DNA of 64,000 nucleotides, taken from positions 1,612,001-1,676,000 of the forward strand of contig NZ_CP015992.1 of NCBI RefSeq assembly GCF_001708505.1. The letters are read 5' to 3'. A program made the position numbers and the translations under genes. Positions 15,521 to 23,854 of the stretch are shown here, piece by piece. The stretch's first letter is position 1, and each line of letters begins with the position of its first letter. The stretch comes from Pseudomonas sp. TCU-HL1 (GTDB taxonomy: Bacteria; Pseudomonadota; Gammaproteobacteria; Pseudomonadales; Pseudomonadaceae). The notes beneath the pieces were generated by a model. That model ran no database searches. It had not been told where the DNA came from and saw only the letters and a program-made list of their open reading frames with translations.

Positions 15521-16993
15521 ATGAAGGCGAACCGTTGGCTTTACCTGTTTCTGGTCCTGGCTGTTTCGTTACCGGCCGCCTGGGCGCAGGACTTGCCCAG
15601 CGTCGAGCTGAGCGCCGCAGAGGAAGCGGAAGTGGACGCCATGGTCTTGCCGGTGCCACCTGCCCGGAAGGTCGATTTCGACGGGATGCGCAAGAGTCGC
15701 CTGGTGCGCATCCTGGTGCCCTACAGCAAGACGTTCTACGCGGTGGATCGCGGTCGCCAGCAGGGGATCAGCTACGAGCTGGGCAAGGCCCTGGAGTCCT
15801 GGCTGAACCAGCGCTATCCGTTCGAGAGCAAGTCGCTGAAGTGGCGGGTGTTGTTTATACCGACGGCTCGCGACCAGTTGCTTCCCAAGCTGGTCGAAGG
15901 TGTCGGCGACATTGCCGCCGGCGGCCTGACCATCACCCGCAAACGGCTGGAAACGGTGGACTTCGCCGAGCCCTTTGCCAAGGGCATCCGCGAGGCGCTG
16001 GTCACCGGGCCCAACGCTGCCAAGGTCGAGAAACTGGAGGACATGGCCGGAATGGAGGTGATGGTGCGTCCCTCCAGCAGCTATTTCGAGCACCTTACCG
16101 AACTCAACGAAAGCTTCCGGCAGAAAGGGCTGGCACCCATCCAGATCAGGCCGGCGGACGAAAACCTGGAGTCCGAGGACATTCTGGAGATGGTCAATGT
16201 CGGCCTGGTCAATGCCACAGTGGTCGATCGCTATATCGCCGAAGCCTGGAGCCCGATGCTCGAGAGCCTGGTGATCCATGACGCGTTCTATATCCGTGAC
16301 GATTCCGAGTTTGCCTGGGCGGTACGCAAGGACAGCCCGGCGTTCCTGGACGTGCTGTCTGGGTTTGCCAAGACCCACAAGATCGGCACCACCTTCGGCA
16401 ACATCCTTCACAAAAAGTACGTGAAGAACAGCAAGGCGCTCTACAACGCCACCACGGAAGAGGAGCTGAAGCGCTTTGCCGAACTGGTCGGTTTTTTTGA
16501 AAAGCACGCCACGACCTACGACTTCGACTACCTGATGTTGATGGCACAGGGCTTCCAGGAATCCCAGCTCAACCAGGATGCGCGTAGCCATCGCGGCGCA
16601 GTCGGGATCATGCAGCTGCTGCCCAGCACCGCTGCCGACCCCGGCGTGGGAATCAGCGGGATCGACAAGAGCGCGGATCGCAACATAGAGGCCGGCAGCA
16701 AGTACATGCGCCTGCTCGCCGACAAGTACCTGAACGATCCCGAGCTGACGAAGCTCAATCGCACCCTGATGTCGTTCGCCGCCTATAACGCCGGCCCCGG
16801 CAACCTGCGCAAGTTCCGCCGGCTGGCGGAGAAGTCGGGCCTGGACAAGAACATCTGGTTCGGCAACGTCGAACAGGCCGCCGCGCGCATTGTCGGTCGC
16901 GAGACGGTGGATTACGTCGGCAACATCTACAAGTACTACGTGGCTTACAAGCTGGCGCAGGAAAAACAGCGGCTGCGGGCCAAGGGGGGCTGA
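15521..16993 (+). CDS. MltF-like membrane-bound lytic murein transglycosylase
   Basis: A 490-residue exported protein. The signal peptide KANRWLYLFLVLAVSLPAAWA ends near residue 23. A periplasmic solute-binding (SBP_bac_3-like) domain spans roughly residues 60-300, and a C-terminal lysozyme-like transglycosylase domain carries the catalytic Glu347 in GFQESQLNQDA, then GAVGIMQLLPSTA and MSFAAYNAGPGN. This architecture is that of MltF, which cleaves peptidoglycan glycan strands to 1,6-anhydro ends. It lacks an obvious lipobox. The ATG at 15521 is preferred over a GTG three codons upstream. Confidence 0.87.
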   Translation: MKANRWLYLFLVLAVSLPAAWAQDLPSVELSAAEEAEVDAMVLPVPPARKVDFDGMRKSRLVRILVPYSKTFYAVDRGRQQGISYELGKALESWLNQRYPFESKSLKWRVLFIPTARDQLLPKLVEGVGDIAAGGLTITRKRLETVDFAEPFAKGIREALVTGPNAAKVEKLEDMAGMEVMVRPSSSYFEHLTELNESFRQKGLAPIQIRPADENLESEDILEMVNVGLVNATVVDRYIAEAWSPMLESLVIHDAFYIRDDSEFAWAVRKDSPAFLDVLSGFAKTHKIGTTFGNILHKKYVKNSKALYNATTEEELKRFAELVGFFEKHATTYDFDYLMLMAQGFQESQLNQDARSHRGAVGIMQLLPSTAADPGVGISGIDKSADRNIEAGSKYMRLLADKYLNDPELTKLNRTLMSFAAYNAGPGNLRKFRRLAEKSGLDKNIWFGNVEQAAARIVGRETVDYVGNIYKYYVAYKLAQEKQRLRAKGG

Positions 16994-16994
16994 G

Positions 16995-17312
16995 TCAGAT
17001 CACCACGGCGGTGCCGCTGATGCTCACCATCAGCATGCTGCCGTTCTGGCCGACCACCTCGTAGTCGATATCGATGCCGACTACCGCATTGGCGCCGAGC
17101 TTCTCGGCGCGCTCGGACAATTCCTCGAAGGCGATCTCCCGGGCCTTGGCCAGTTCCTTCTCGTAGGCGCCGGAGCGTCCGCCGATGATGTCGCGGATGC
17201 CGGCGAACAGGTCACGGAACACATTGGCACCGAGAATGGCTTCGCCGACCACGATGCCTTTGTACTCGCGAATGGCCCGGCCTTCGAGGGTGGGGGTGGT
17301 GGAGAGGATCAT
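16995..17312 (-). CDS. YbjQ/UPF0145-family protein
   Basis: A 105-residue protein with the conserved pattern MILSTTPTLEGRAIREYKGI, GANVFRDLFAGIRDIIGGRSGAYEKEL and GANAVVGIDIDYE. These are the hallmarks of the YbjQ (putative heavy-metal-binding) family, which is thought to form pentamers. Function is unknown. The start at 17312 follows AGGAGCCCCC; the open frame continues 11 codons upstream without homology. It converges on the transglycosylase gene with a one-base gap. Confidence 0.88.
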   Translation of the reverse strand: MILSTTPTLEGRAIREYKGIVVGEAILGANVFRDLFAGIRDIIGGRSGAYEKELAKAREIAFEELSERAEKLGANAVVGIDIDYEVVGQNGSMLMVSISGTAVVI

Positions 17313-17455
17313 GGGGGCTCCTGGGTGGGGGAAAGAGAGGTTCATTGTAGGAGCGATTCGAGGGGATCAATGCACGGGGCCGTTACCAGGTGCTTCGTTG
17401 AAACCGGCGCCTTGCACGACCCGAAACAATGGCGGCTGTCTTGCTGCTGACGCTG

Positions 17456-17552
17456 TGTCGGTGCGCACAGAGCACCCCACGATGGGCGGTCTGAACGACG
17501 TGAAACACCCGTGAGGGGATGGGGAACCCGTAGGGTGCGCTGCGCGCACCAG
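17456..17552. repeat. REP-like elements (GTAGGGTGCGC family)
   Basis: GTGCGCACAGAGCACCCCAC at about 17461 and CGTAGGGTGCGCTGCGCGCACC at 17530 are opposed arms of the repeat also found at 461, 21366 and 58247. The rest of the 17313-17691 gap shows only the ohr terminator. Confidence 0.6.
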
Positions 17553-17641
17553 CGGTATTCGGTGGGGTCTGCGGCCGCCTCGCTGCTGGCGTCGGACTGC
17601 CTTGCGAGCGAATTCATTCGTGATTGGAATCGCTCCAACAA

Positions 17642-17683
17642 GAAAAGGGCGGCACCCCGTTCGGGAGGCCCGCCCTTGTTCCT
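17642..17683 (-). terminator. Terminator of ohr
   Basis: AAGGGCGG and CCCGCCCTT form a hairpin immediately downstream of the ohr stop codon on the minus strand, followed by TTTTCTTG. Confidence 0.75.
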
Positions 17684-17691
17684 AGCGCGAC

Positions 17692-18117
17692 TCAGACCAG
17701 CGTCAGGGTCACGTCGATATTGCCGCGGGTGGCGTTGGAGTAGGGGCACACGATGTGGGCCTTGTCCACGATGGCACGGGCTTCCTCGTGGTCCAGGCCG
17801 GGGATGTCGATGCGCAGCTCCACCTCGATGCCGAAGCCGGTGGGAATGGCACCGATGCCCACGATGCCTTCGATGGAGGTGTCGGCCGGCAGCTTGTGCT
17901 TGTCGCGGGCGGCGACGAACTTCAGGGCACCGAGGAAGCAGGCCGAGTAACCGGCTGCGAACAGTTGCTCGGGGTTGGTGCCTTCGCCGCCGGCGCCGCC
18001 CAGTTCACGCGGGGTGGTCAGGCTGACGTCGAGTACGCCGTCGGAGGAGATGGCGCGGCCCTCACGGCCGCCGGTGGCTTCTGCAGAGGCGCGGTAGAGA
18101 ACGGTTTCGATGCTCAT
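17692..18117 (-). CDS. ohr: Organic hydroperoxide resistance protein
   Basis: A 141-residue Ohr/OsmC-family thiol peroxidase. The two redox cysteines are Cys60 in LFAAGYSACFLGAL and Cys124 in HIVCPYSNATRGN; the VCPYSNATRGN motif is typical of Ohr rather than OsmC. It reduces organic hydroperoxides using lipoylated proteins. No ohrR gene is adjacent. It is transcribed divergently from edd, in the position that gap-1 occupies in several model pseudomonads. Confidence 0.95.
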   Translation of the reverse strand: MSIETVLYRASAEATGGREGRAISSDGVLDVSLTTPRELGGAGGEGTNPEQLFAAGYSACFLGALKFVAARDKHKLPADTSIEGIVGIGAIPTGFGIEVELRIDIPGLDHEEARAIVDKAHIVCPYSNATRGNIDVTLTLV

Positions 18118-18187
18118 GATGGTTTTCCTTTCAGTGGGGTTTCGAGTCTGTGGTGTACGTCAGTGGGTGTTTACTTGTTCACTAATG

Positions 18188-18247
18188 TTTTGTGCGCTAA
18201 TCAAATCAACGAGGCAGAAGTTACTGCTGTGTTATTTTGTGCGCAAG
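18188..18247. promoter_or_regulatory. Repeated TTTTGTGCGC(T/A)A motif in ohr promoter region
   Basis: TTTTGTGCGCTAA at 18188 and TTTTGTGCGCAAG at 18235 are direct repeats 47 bases apart, in an AT-rich stretch 70-130 bases upstream of ohr. They could be binding sites for a MarR/OhrR-type repressor, but no regulator gene is seen and the match to a known OhrR box is not established. Confidence 0.3.
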
Positions 18248-18409
18248 TTATTTATTAGAGTATTTCGCGCTAACGCCGCTGTGTTGTGGTCATAAGCCGC
18301 TGGAATGCGCCATGAGTGGGATAGGTAGCGGAGCCGGCCCGGCGTTATGCTGCGTGCCGCCAACCGAGGCGATGGTCTATATGAATAAGAGCGGGTTCCC
18401 TTGATTATG

Positions 18410-18424
18410 TTGTTGCAATAACAA
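18410..18424. promoter_or_regulatory. HexR-type operator upstream of edd
   Basis: TTGTTGCAATAACAA has the form TTGT-N7-ACAA, the HexR site described in Pseudomonas putida. It lies 93 bases upstream of the edd start, within the notably AT-rich 18180-18510 region (otherwise no feature beyond promoter sequence). HexR is encoded at 30653-31522. Derepression by 2-keto-3-deoxy-6-phosphogluconate would be expected. Confidence 0.75.
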
Positions 18425-18516
18425 AATATTGTGTATTGCCTAGTGAATTTAAGTGGTTTGTTGCAGTATTGTGGTTTATATAAAAACAAATTCACCCGCT
18501 ACCTGGAGTCGAATCC

Positions 18517-20343
18517 ATGCATCCCCGCGTACTTGAGGTAACCGAGCGCCTGGTTGAACGCAGCCGAGCTACCCGCGAGCGCTACCTGGCGATGATTCAC
18601 AAGGCGGCCAGCGACGGGCCGCAGCGCGGCAAACTGCAGTGCGCCAACTTCGCCCACGGGGTGGCCGGTTGCGGGGGCGGTGACAAGCAGCGCCTGCGCC
18701 TGATGGATTCGGCCAACGTGGCCATCGTCACCGCCTACAACGACATGCTCTCGGCCCACCAGCCCTACGAGGACTACCCGGAGAAGATCCGCCAGGCCCT
18801 GCGTGACATCGGCTCGGTAGGGCAGGTCGCCGGTGGCGTGCCGGCCATGTGCGACGGCGTCACCCAGGGCGAACCGGGCATGGAGCTGGGTATCGCCAGC
18901 CGCGAAGTGATCGCCATGTCCACCGCCGTGGCGCTGTCCCACAACATGTTCGACGCGGCGCTGTTCCTCGGTATCTGCGACAAGATCGTCCCCGGCCTGA
19001 TGATGGGCGCCCTGCGCTTCGGCCACCTGCCGTCGATCTTCGTGCCTGCCGGTCCCATGCCGTCTGGCCTGTCGAACAAGGAAAAGGCCGATGTGCGCCA
19101 GCGCTACGCCGAAGGCAAGGCCAGCCGCGATGAGCTGCTGGAGTCGGAAATGAAGGCCTACCACAGCCCCGGCACCTGCACCTTCTACGGCACCGCCAAC
19201 ACCAACCAGATGCTCATGGAAGTGATGGGCCTGCATTTGCCGGGCGCCTCCTTCGTCAATCCGAATACCCCGTTGCGCGAGGCGCTGACCGTGGAAGCGG
19301 CGCGCCAGGCCACGCGCCTGACGAAGCAGGGTGGCCAGTTCTTGCCCATTGGCGAGATCGTCGACGAGCGCGTGCTGATCAACTCGATCGTGGCCCTGCA
19401 CGCCACCGGCGGCTCCACCAACCACACCCTGCACATGCCGGCCATTGCCCAGGCAGCGGGCATCCAGCTCACCTGGCAGGACATGGCCGACCTCTCCGAA
19501 GTGGTGCCGACCCTGGCTCACGTCTATCCCAACGGCAAGGCCGACATCAACCACTTCCACGCCGCCGGTGGCGTCGCCTTCCTGGTGCGCGAACTGCTCG
19601 ATGCCGGCCTGCTGCACGAAGACGTCAACACCGTCATGGGCCGTGGCTTGCGTCGCTACACCCAGGAGCCTTTCCTCGACGACGGCAAGCTGGTCTGGCG
19701 CGAAGGTCCGGCGGCCAGCCTCGACGACAGCATCCTGCGCCCGGTGGCACGGCCCTTCTCGCCAGAGGGCGGCTTGCGGGTCATGGAAGGCAACCTCGGG
19801 CGCGGTGTGATGAAAGTGTCCGCCGTGGCGCCCGAGCATCAGGTGGTGGAAGCGCCGGCACGGGTCTTCCATGACCAGCAGGCCCTGGCCGATGCCTTCA
19901 CGGCCGGCGAGCTGGATCGCGACCTGGTGGCGGTAATGCGCTTCCAGGGGCCGCGCAGCAATGGCATGCCCGAGCTGCACAAGATGACCCCCTTCCTTGG
20001 TGTGCTGCAGGACCGCGGCTTCAAGGTCGCACTGGTCACCGACGGGCGCATGTCCGGTGCCTCGGGCAAGATTCCCGCAGCCATCCACGTCTGCCCGGAA
20101 GCCTTCGACGGCGGCCCGCTGGCGCGGGTGCGCGATGGCGACCTGGTGCGCGTGGACGGCACTACCGGCACCCTCGAAGTGCTGGTGGACGCCGCCGAGT
20201 TTGCATCGCGCGAACTGGCGCCGTGGGACCTCGAAGCCAATGTCGGCACCGGCCGCGAGCTGTTCGCCTTCATGCGCGAATCCTTCAGCACGGCCGAGCA
20301 GGGCGCCAGCGCCTTCACTCGCAACCTGGAGCGCCTGAAGTGA
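18517..20343 (+). CDS. edd: 6-Phosphogluconate dehydratase
   Basis: A 608-residue iron-sulfur dehydratase (IlvD/Edd family), the first committed enzyme of the Entner-Doudoroff pathway, making 2-keto-3-deoxy-6-phosphogluconate. Cysteine-containing segments GVPAMCDGVTQGEPGMELG and FLGICDKIVPG fit the [4Fe-4S] ligands of the family, and the length is standard. It overlaps glk (GTGA at 20340-20343), starting the edd-glk-gltR-gtrS unit. A HexR-type operator is upstream. Confidence 0.97.
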   Translation: MHPRVLEVTERLVERSRATRERYLAMIHKAASDGPQRGKLQCANFAHGVAGCGGGDKQRLRLMDSANVAIVTAYNDMLSAHQPYEDYPEKIRQALRDIGSVGQVAGGVPAMCDGVTQGEPGMELGIASREVIAMSTAVALSHNMFDAALFLGICDKIVPGLMMGALRFGHLPSIFVPAGPMPSGLSNKEKADVRQRYAEGKASRDELLESEMKAYHSPGTCTFYGTANTNQMLMEVMGLHLPGASFVNPNTPLREALTVEAARQATRLTKQGGQFLPIGEIVDERVLINSIVALHATGGSTNHTLHMPAIAQAAGIQLTWQDMADLSEVVPTLAHVYPNGKADINHFHAAGGVAFLVRELLDAGLLHEDVNTVMGRGLRRYTQEPFLDDGKLVWREGPAASLDDSILRPVARPFSPEGGLRVMEGNLGRGVMKVSAVAPEHQVVEAPARVFHDQQALADAFTAGELDRDLVAVMRFQGPRSNGMPELHKMTPFLGVLQDRGFKVALVTDGRMSGASGKIPAAIHVCPEAFDGGPLARVRDGDLVRVDGTTGTLEVLVDAAEFASRELAPWDLEANVGTGRELFAFMRESFSTAEQGASAFTRNLERLK

Positions 20344-21308
20344 AGCTGGCGCTGGTTGGAGACATCGGTGGTACCAATGCGCGCTTCGCCCTGTGGCGCG
20401 ACGAAAAACTGGAGTCGGTGCGCGTGCTGGCCACCGCCGACTTCGCCGGGCCGGAACAGGCGATCAGTCACTACCTGGCCGGGCTCGGCCTGGCGGGAGG
20501 CAGCCTGGGCGCAGTCTGCCTGGCAGTCGCTGGCCCGGTGGGTGGCGAGCATTTCCGCTTCACCAACAACCACTGGCGCCTCAGCCGCTCGGCCTTTTGC
20601 CGCACCTTGCAGGTGGACGAGCTGCTGCTGATCAACGATTTCTCCGCGATGGCCCTGGGCATGACCCGCCTGCGCGAGCACGAGAAGCTGCAGGTCTGCC
20701 CCGGCGTCGCCGACCCGGATAGCCCGGCGGTGGTGATCGGCCCGGGCACCGGTCTTGGCGTCGGCACCTTGCTGCCGTTGGGTGAAGGACGCTGGAAGGC
20801 CTTGCCGGGGGAGGGTGGGCATGTCGACCTGCCGCTGGGCAACCTGCGCGAAGCGACCCTCTGGCAGCAATTGCACGACCAGCTCGGCCATGTCAGCGCC
20901 GAGAGCGTGCTCAGCGGCAACGGCCTGCTGCAGCTTTATCGCGCCGTCTGTGCGGTTGACGGCCATGCGCCGCGCCTGGCCTCGCCCGCCGAAGTGAGCG
21001 CTGCGGCCCTGGCCGGAGACCCGTTGGCCATCGATGTGCTGGAGCTGTTCTGCAGCTGGCTCGGCCGGGTGGCCGGCAACAACGTGCTGACCCTTGGCGG
21101 CCGTGGTGGCGTGTATATAGTCGGCGGCGTGGTGCCGCGCTTCGCGGCGTTCTTCCAGAAGAGCGGCTTCGCCCGCGCCTTCGCCAGCAAGGGTTGCATG
21201 AGCGGGTACTTCGAAGGCATTCCGGTATGGCTGGTGACGGCCGAGTACCCCGGCCTGGAAGGGGCGGGCGTCGCCCTTCAGCAGGAGCTGTTTCGTAGGA
21301 TGGCGTAG
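20340..21308 (+). CDS. glk: Glucokinase
   Basis: A 322-residue ROK-independent, E. coli Glk-type hexokinase. The ATP-binding segment LVGDIGGTNARFALW is at the N-terminus, LLINDFSAMALGM follows, then GPGTGLGVG and the active-site LPGEGGHVDLP. It phosphorylates cytoplasmic glucose delivered by GtsABCD. The GTG start at 20340 overlaps the edd stop; a long open frame upstream is a shadow of edd. Confidence 0.96.
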   Translation: MKLALVGDIGGTNARFALWRDEKLESVRVLATADFAGPEQAISHYLAGLGLAGGSLGAVCLAVAGPVGGEHFRFTNNHWRLSRSAFCRTLQVDELLLINDFSAMALGMTRLREHEKLQVCPGVADPDSPAVVIGPGTGLGVGTLLPLGEGRWKALPGEGGHVDLPLGNLREATLWQQLHDQLGHVSAESVLSGNGLLQLYRAVCAVDGHAPRLASPAEVSAAALAGDPLAIDVLELFCSWLGRVAGNNVLTLGGRGGVYIVGGVVPRFAAFFQKSGFARAFASKGCMSGYFEGIPVWLVTAEYPGLEGAGVALQQELFRRMA

Positions 21309-21393
21309 AGCCTAGCGAAACCCATCGGTCCGAGTGATGGGTTTCCCAGGCTCTACCCATCCTACCGGCTGTGCGCACGGCGCACCCTACGAA
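21294..21393. repeat. REP-like inverted repeat between glk and gltR
   Basis: GTAGGATGGCGTAGAGCC is mirrored by GGCTCTACCCATCCTAC, with AACCCATCGG/TGATGGGTTT as the inner stem. A GTGCGCACGGCGCACCCTAC arm of the other family follows. It splits the edd-glk and gltR-gtrS pairs and overlaps the end of glk. Confidence 0.7.
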
Positions 21394-21422
21394 GCGATAG
21401 ATAACAACAAAGGACGGCCACT

Positions 21423-22154
21423 GTGAGCCAATCCGGAAAATCCATTCTCCTGGTGGATGACGACCAGGAGATTCGTGAACTGCTTGAGACCTACCTGAGC
21501 CGCGCCGGCTTCCAGGTGCGCAGCGTTGCCGATGGCGAGGGCTTCCGCCGCGCCATGGGCGAAGAGGCGGCGGACCTGGTGATCCTCGACGTGATGCTGC
21601 CCGACGAAGACGGCTTCAGCCTGTGCCGCTGGGTGCGTGCCCACCAGCGCCTGGCCCAGGTGCCGATCATCATGCTCACCGCCAGCTCCGACGAAGCCGA
21701 CCGGGTCATCGGCCTGGAGCTGGGCGCCGACGACTACCTGGGCAAGCCGTTCAGCCCCCGCGAACTGCTGGCGCGGATCAAGGCGCTGCTGCGTCGAGTC
21801 GGCTTCGGCCAGGAGCGTACGGCGGTCGAGGTGCTGGCCTTCGACGAGTGGCGCCTGGACATGATCAGCCACCGTCTGTTCCACCTCGATGGCGAGGAAG
21901 TGATCCTCTCTGGCGCCGACTTCGCCCTGCTGAAACTCTTCCTCGATCACCCGCAGCAGATCCTCGACCGCGACATGATCGCCAACGCCACCCGTGGCCG
22001 CGAGGTGATGCCCCTGGAGCGCATCGTCGACATGGCCGTGAGCCGACTGCGCCAGCGCCTGCGCGACACCGGCAAGGCGCCGCGGCTGATCCGCACCGTG
22101 CGCGGCGCGGGCTACCTGCTGGCGGCACAGGTCACGCCGCACCAGCATGCTTAG
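21423..22154 (+). CDS. gltR: Glucose-responsive two-component response regulator
   Basis: A 243-residue OmpR-family regulator. The receiver domain has the acidic pocket Asp12-14, phospho-acceptor Asp56 in LVILDVMLP and Lys in LGKPFSPRELLARI. The C-terminal winged helix ends in the typical IRTVRGAGYLL. It starts at GTG 21423. In Pseudomonas, GltR with GtrS controls the gts glucose transporter genes, which lie just downstream. It overlaps gtrS by 8 bases. Confidence 0.93.
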   Translation: MSQSGKSILLVDDDQEIRELLETYLSRAGFQVRSVADGEGFRRAMGEEAADLVILDVMLPDEDGFSLCRWVRAHQRLAQVPIIMLTASSDEADRVIGLELGADDYLGKPFSPRELLARIKALLRRVGFGQERTAVEVLAFDEWRLDMISHRLFHLDGEEVILSGADFALLKLFLDHPQQILDRDMIANATRGREVMPLERIVDMAVSRLRQRLRDTGKAPRLIRTVRGAGYLLAAQVTPHQHA

Positions 22155-23577
22155 GCTCGTGCCGCGCTCGTTGCTCGGGCGCATGCTGTTCCTCACCCTG
22201 CTGGTGGTGTTGCTGGCCCAGGCGCTGTCCAGCGTCATCTGGGTCTCGCAATTGCGTGCCAGCCAAATGGAAGGTCTGCTCACCAGCGCCCGCAGTCTGG
22301 CGCAATCCATGGTCGCCAGCGTGAGTTACATCCGCTCGCTGCCCATCGGTTACCGCCCCATGGTGCTCGACCAGTTGCGCTCCATGGGCGGCACGCGCTT
22401 CTTCGTCTCCCTCAACGACAAGCCCCTGGACATGAGCGTGCTGCCGGAAACCCCGCGCAAGCGCGCGGTGCTCGGCGAAGTGGAAGCGGTGCTGCGCGAG
22501 CGACTGGGCAAGCAGGTGGACCTGTCCCTGCACTTCGTCAATCCGGACGACCTGCGCATCTTCAACAGCGGCCTCAAGCTCGACGAGCTGCCGCGTTCCT
22601 GGGCCCATTACGCGCTGACCCTGGAGCCGGTGAACCCGCCCATCCTGGTCACGCAGATCCAGATTGGCCCCAGCGAGTGGTTGTACCTCGCATCCTTGAT
22701 GCCCGAACCCTACGCCACGCTGGAAGACCAGGGCCTGCCGACCCAGCAGCTGTGGTTCATCCTCCTCACCAGTTCCTTCCTGCTGTTGTTCATTGGTCTG
22801 CTGGTGCACTGGCAGAGCCGGCCGCTGAAGCGCCTGGCCAGGGCCGCACGGGAAATGTCCCTGGGCGCCGAAGTGGAGCCCTTGCCTGAAGCGGGTGGCA
22901 GCGAAGTGGCCGACGTAAGCCGCGCCTTCAACAGCATGCGCGACCGTATCAGTCGCTACCTCAGTGAACGCAGCCAGTTGTTCAGCGCCATCTCCCACGA
23001 CCTGCGCACCCCCATCACCCGCCTGCGTCTGCGGGTGGAACTGCTGGAGGACGAAGCAGTGCAGGCCAAGTTCAGCCGCGACCTGGATGACCTGGAACTG
23101 CTGGTGAAGGGCGCGTTGCAGTGCGTGAAGGACACCGACATCCACGAGAACATCGAACAGGTGGACCTCAACCACCTGTTGCACGGGCTGATCGAGCCCT
23201 ACCTCGGCACCGGGCAGGTGACGCTGGAAGGGCGGGCGATTGCGCCTTACCCCGGCAAGCCCCTGGCCCTGCGCCGCTGCATCGGCAACCTGGTGGACAA
23301 CGCGCTGAAATACGGTGAACGGGCGCACCTGCAGATCGAGGACAGCATCGATGCCTTCGTCCTGCATGTGGACGACGAAGGCCCCGGCGTACCGGAGCAG
23401 AAGCTGGAGCAGGTGTTCGAACCGCACTTCCGCCTGGCGGGGCACACACAGGGCTACGGCCTGGGGCTTGGCATCGCGCGTAACCTCGCCCACAGCCACG
23501 GCGGGGAGCTGAGCCTGAAGAACCTGCGCGACGGCGGGTTGCGGGTGACGCTGTGGTTGCCGAGGCAGGCCGGATAG
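22147..23577 (+). CDS. gtrS: Sensor histidine kinase of the glucose system
   Basis: A 476-residue membrane kinase (also named GltS). The first transmembrane helix is at about 11-31, a periplasmic sensor domain spans about 35-200, the second helix about 203-221, then HAMP. The dimerisation domain has phospho-acceptor His284 in SAISHDLRTPITRLRL, and the ATPase domain carries NLVDNALKYGE, DEGPGVP and GYGLGLGIARN. In Pseudomonas it senses 2-ketogluconate or 6-phosphogluconate. It is translated in overlap with gltR. Confidence 0.93.
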   Translation: MLRLVPRSLLGRMLFLTLLVVLLAQALSSVIWVSQLRASQMEGLLTSARSLAQSMVASVSYIRSLPIGYRPMVLDQLRSMGGTRFFVSLNDKPLDMSVLPETPRKRAVLGEVEAVLRERLGKQVDLSLHFVNPDDLRIFNSGLKLDELPRSWAHYALTLEPVNPPILVTQIQIGPSEWLYLASLMPEPYATLEDQGLPTQQLWFILLTSSFLLLFIGLLVHWQSRPLKRLARAAREMSLGAEVEPLPEAGGSEVADVSRAFNSMRDRISRYLSERSQLFSAISHDLRTPITRLRLRVELLEDEAVQAKFSRDLDDLELLVKGALQCVKDTDIHENIEQVDLNHLLHGLIEPYLGTGQVTLEGRAIAPYPGKPLALRRCIGNLVDNALKYGERAHLQIEDSIDAFVLHVDDEGPGVPEQKLEQVFEPHFRLAGHTQGYGLGLGIARNLAHSHGGELSLKNLRDGGLRVTLWLPRQAG

Positions 23578-23582
23578 GCCGC

Positions 23583-23711
23583 TGCCCTCTCCCCCATCCC
23601 CTCTCCCTGAAGAGGAGAGGGGTGACTCGCGCTTGCAGGATTCTGCCAAAGCCCAACTCATGCACGGACAGCCCCCTCGCCCTTCAGGGAGGGGGTTGGG
23701 GAGAGGGTGCC
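23583..23711. repeat. CCCTCTCCC-type REP repeats after gtrS
   Basis: CCCTCTCCCCCATCCCCTCTC faces AAGAGGAGAGGGG, and GGGAGGGGGTTGGGGAGAGGG follows about 80 bases later. The same family occurs at 25200-25290, 30515-30640 and 42667-42762. Confidence 0.7.
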
Positions 23712-23726
23712 TTTCCGCGCACCGAC

Positions 23727-23768
23727 TTTTGTAACCACCCCGTGACCATCCACCATCCCTTTGTTACC
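23727..23768. promoter_or_regulatory. Possible activator repeats upstream of gtsA
   Basis: TTTTGTAACC at 23727 and CTTTGTTACC at about 23759 form an imperfect direct repeat about 32 bases (three helical turns) apart, 87-128 bases upstream of gtsA. A CGGCCTTGCAGGCCG hairpin follows. This would suit binding by a response regulator such as GltR, but no consensus match is claimed. Confidence 0.3.
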
Positions 23769-23854
23769 CGCGGCCTTGCAGGCCGTGGTTAGACTGCGAG
23801 GCAAGGGCAAGCACCGACTTGCACAGTCATAAAAACAAAAAGGTATCCCCCTCC

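Noticed and set aside
22132..23661. Minus-strand frame of 509 codons opposite gtrS
   Set aside because: Shadow of a well-supported histidine kinase.
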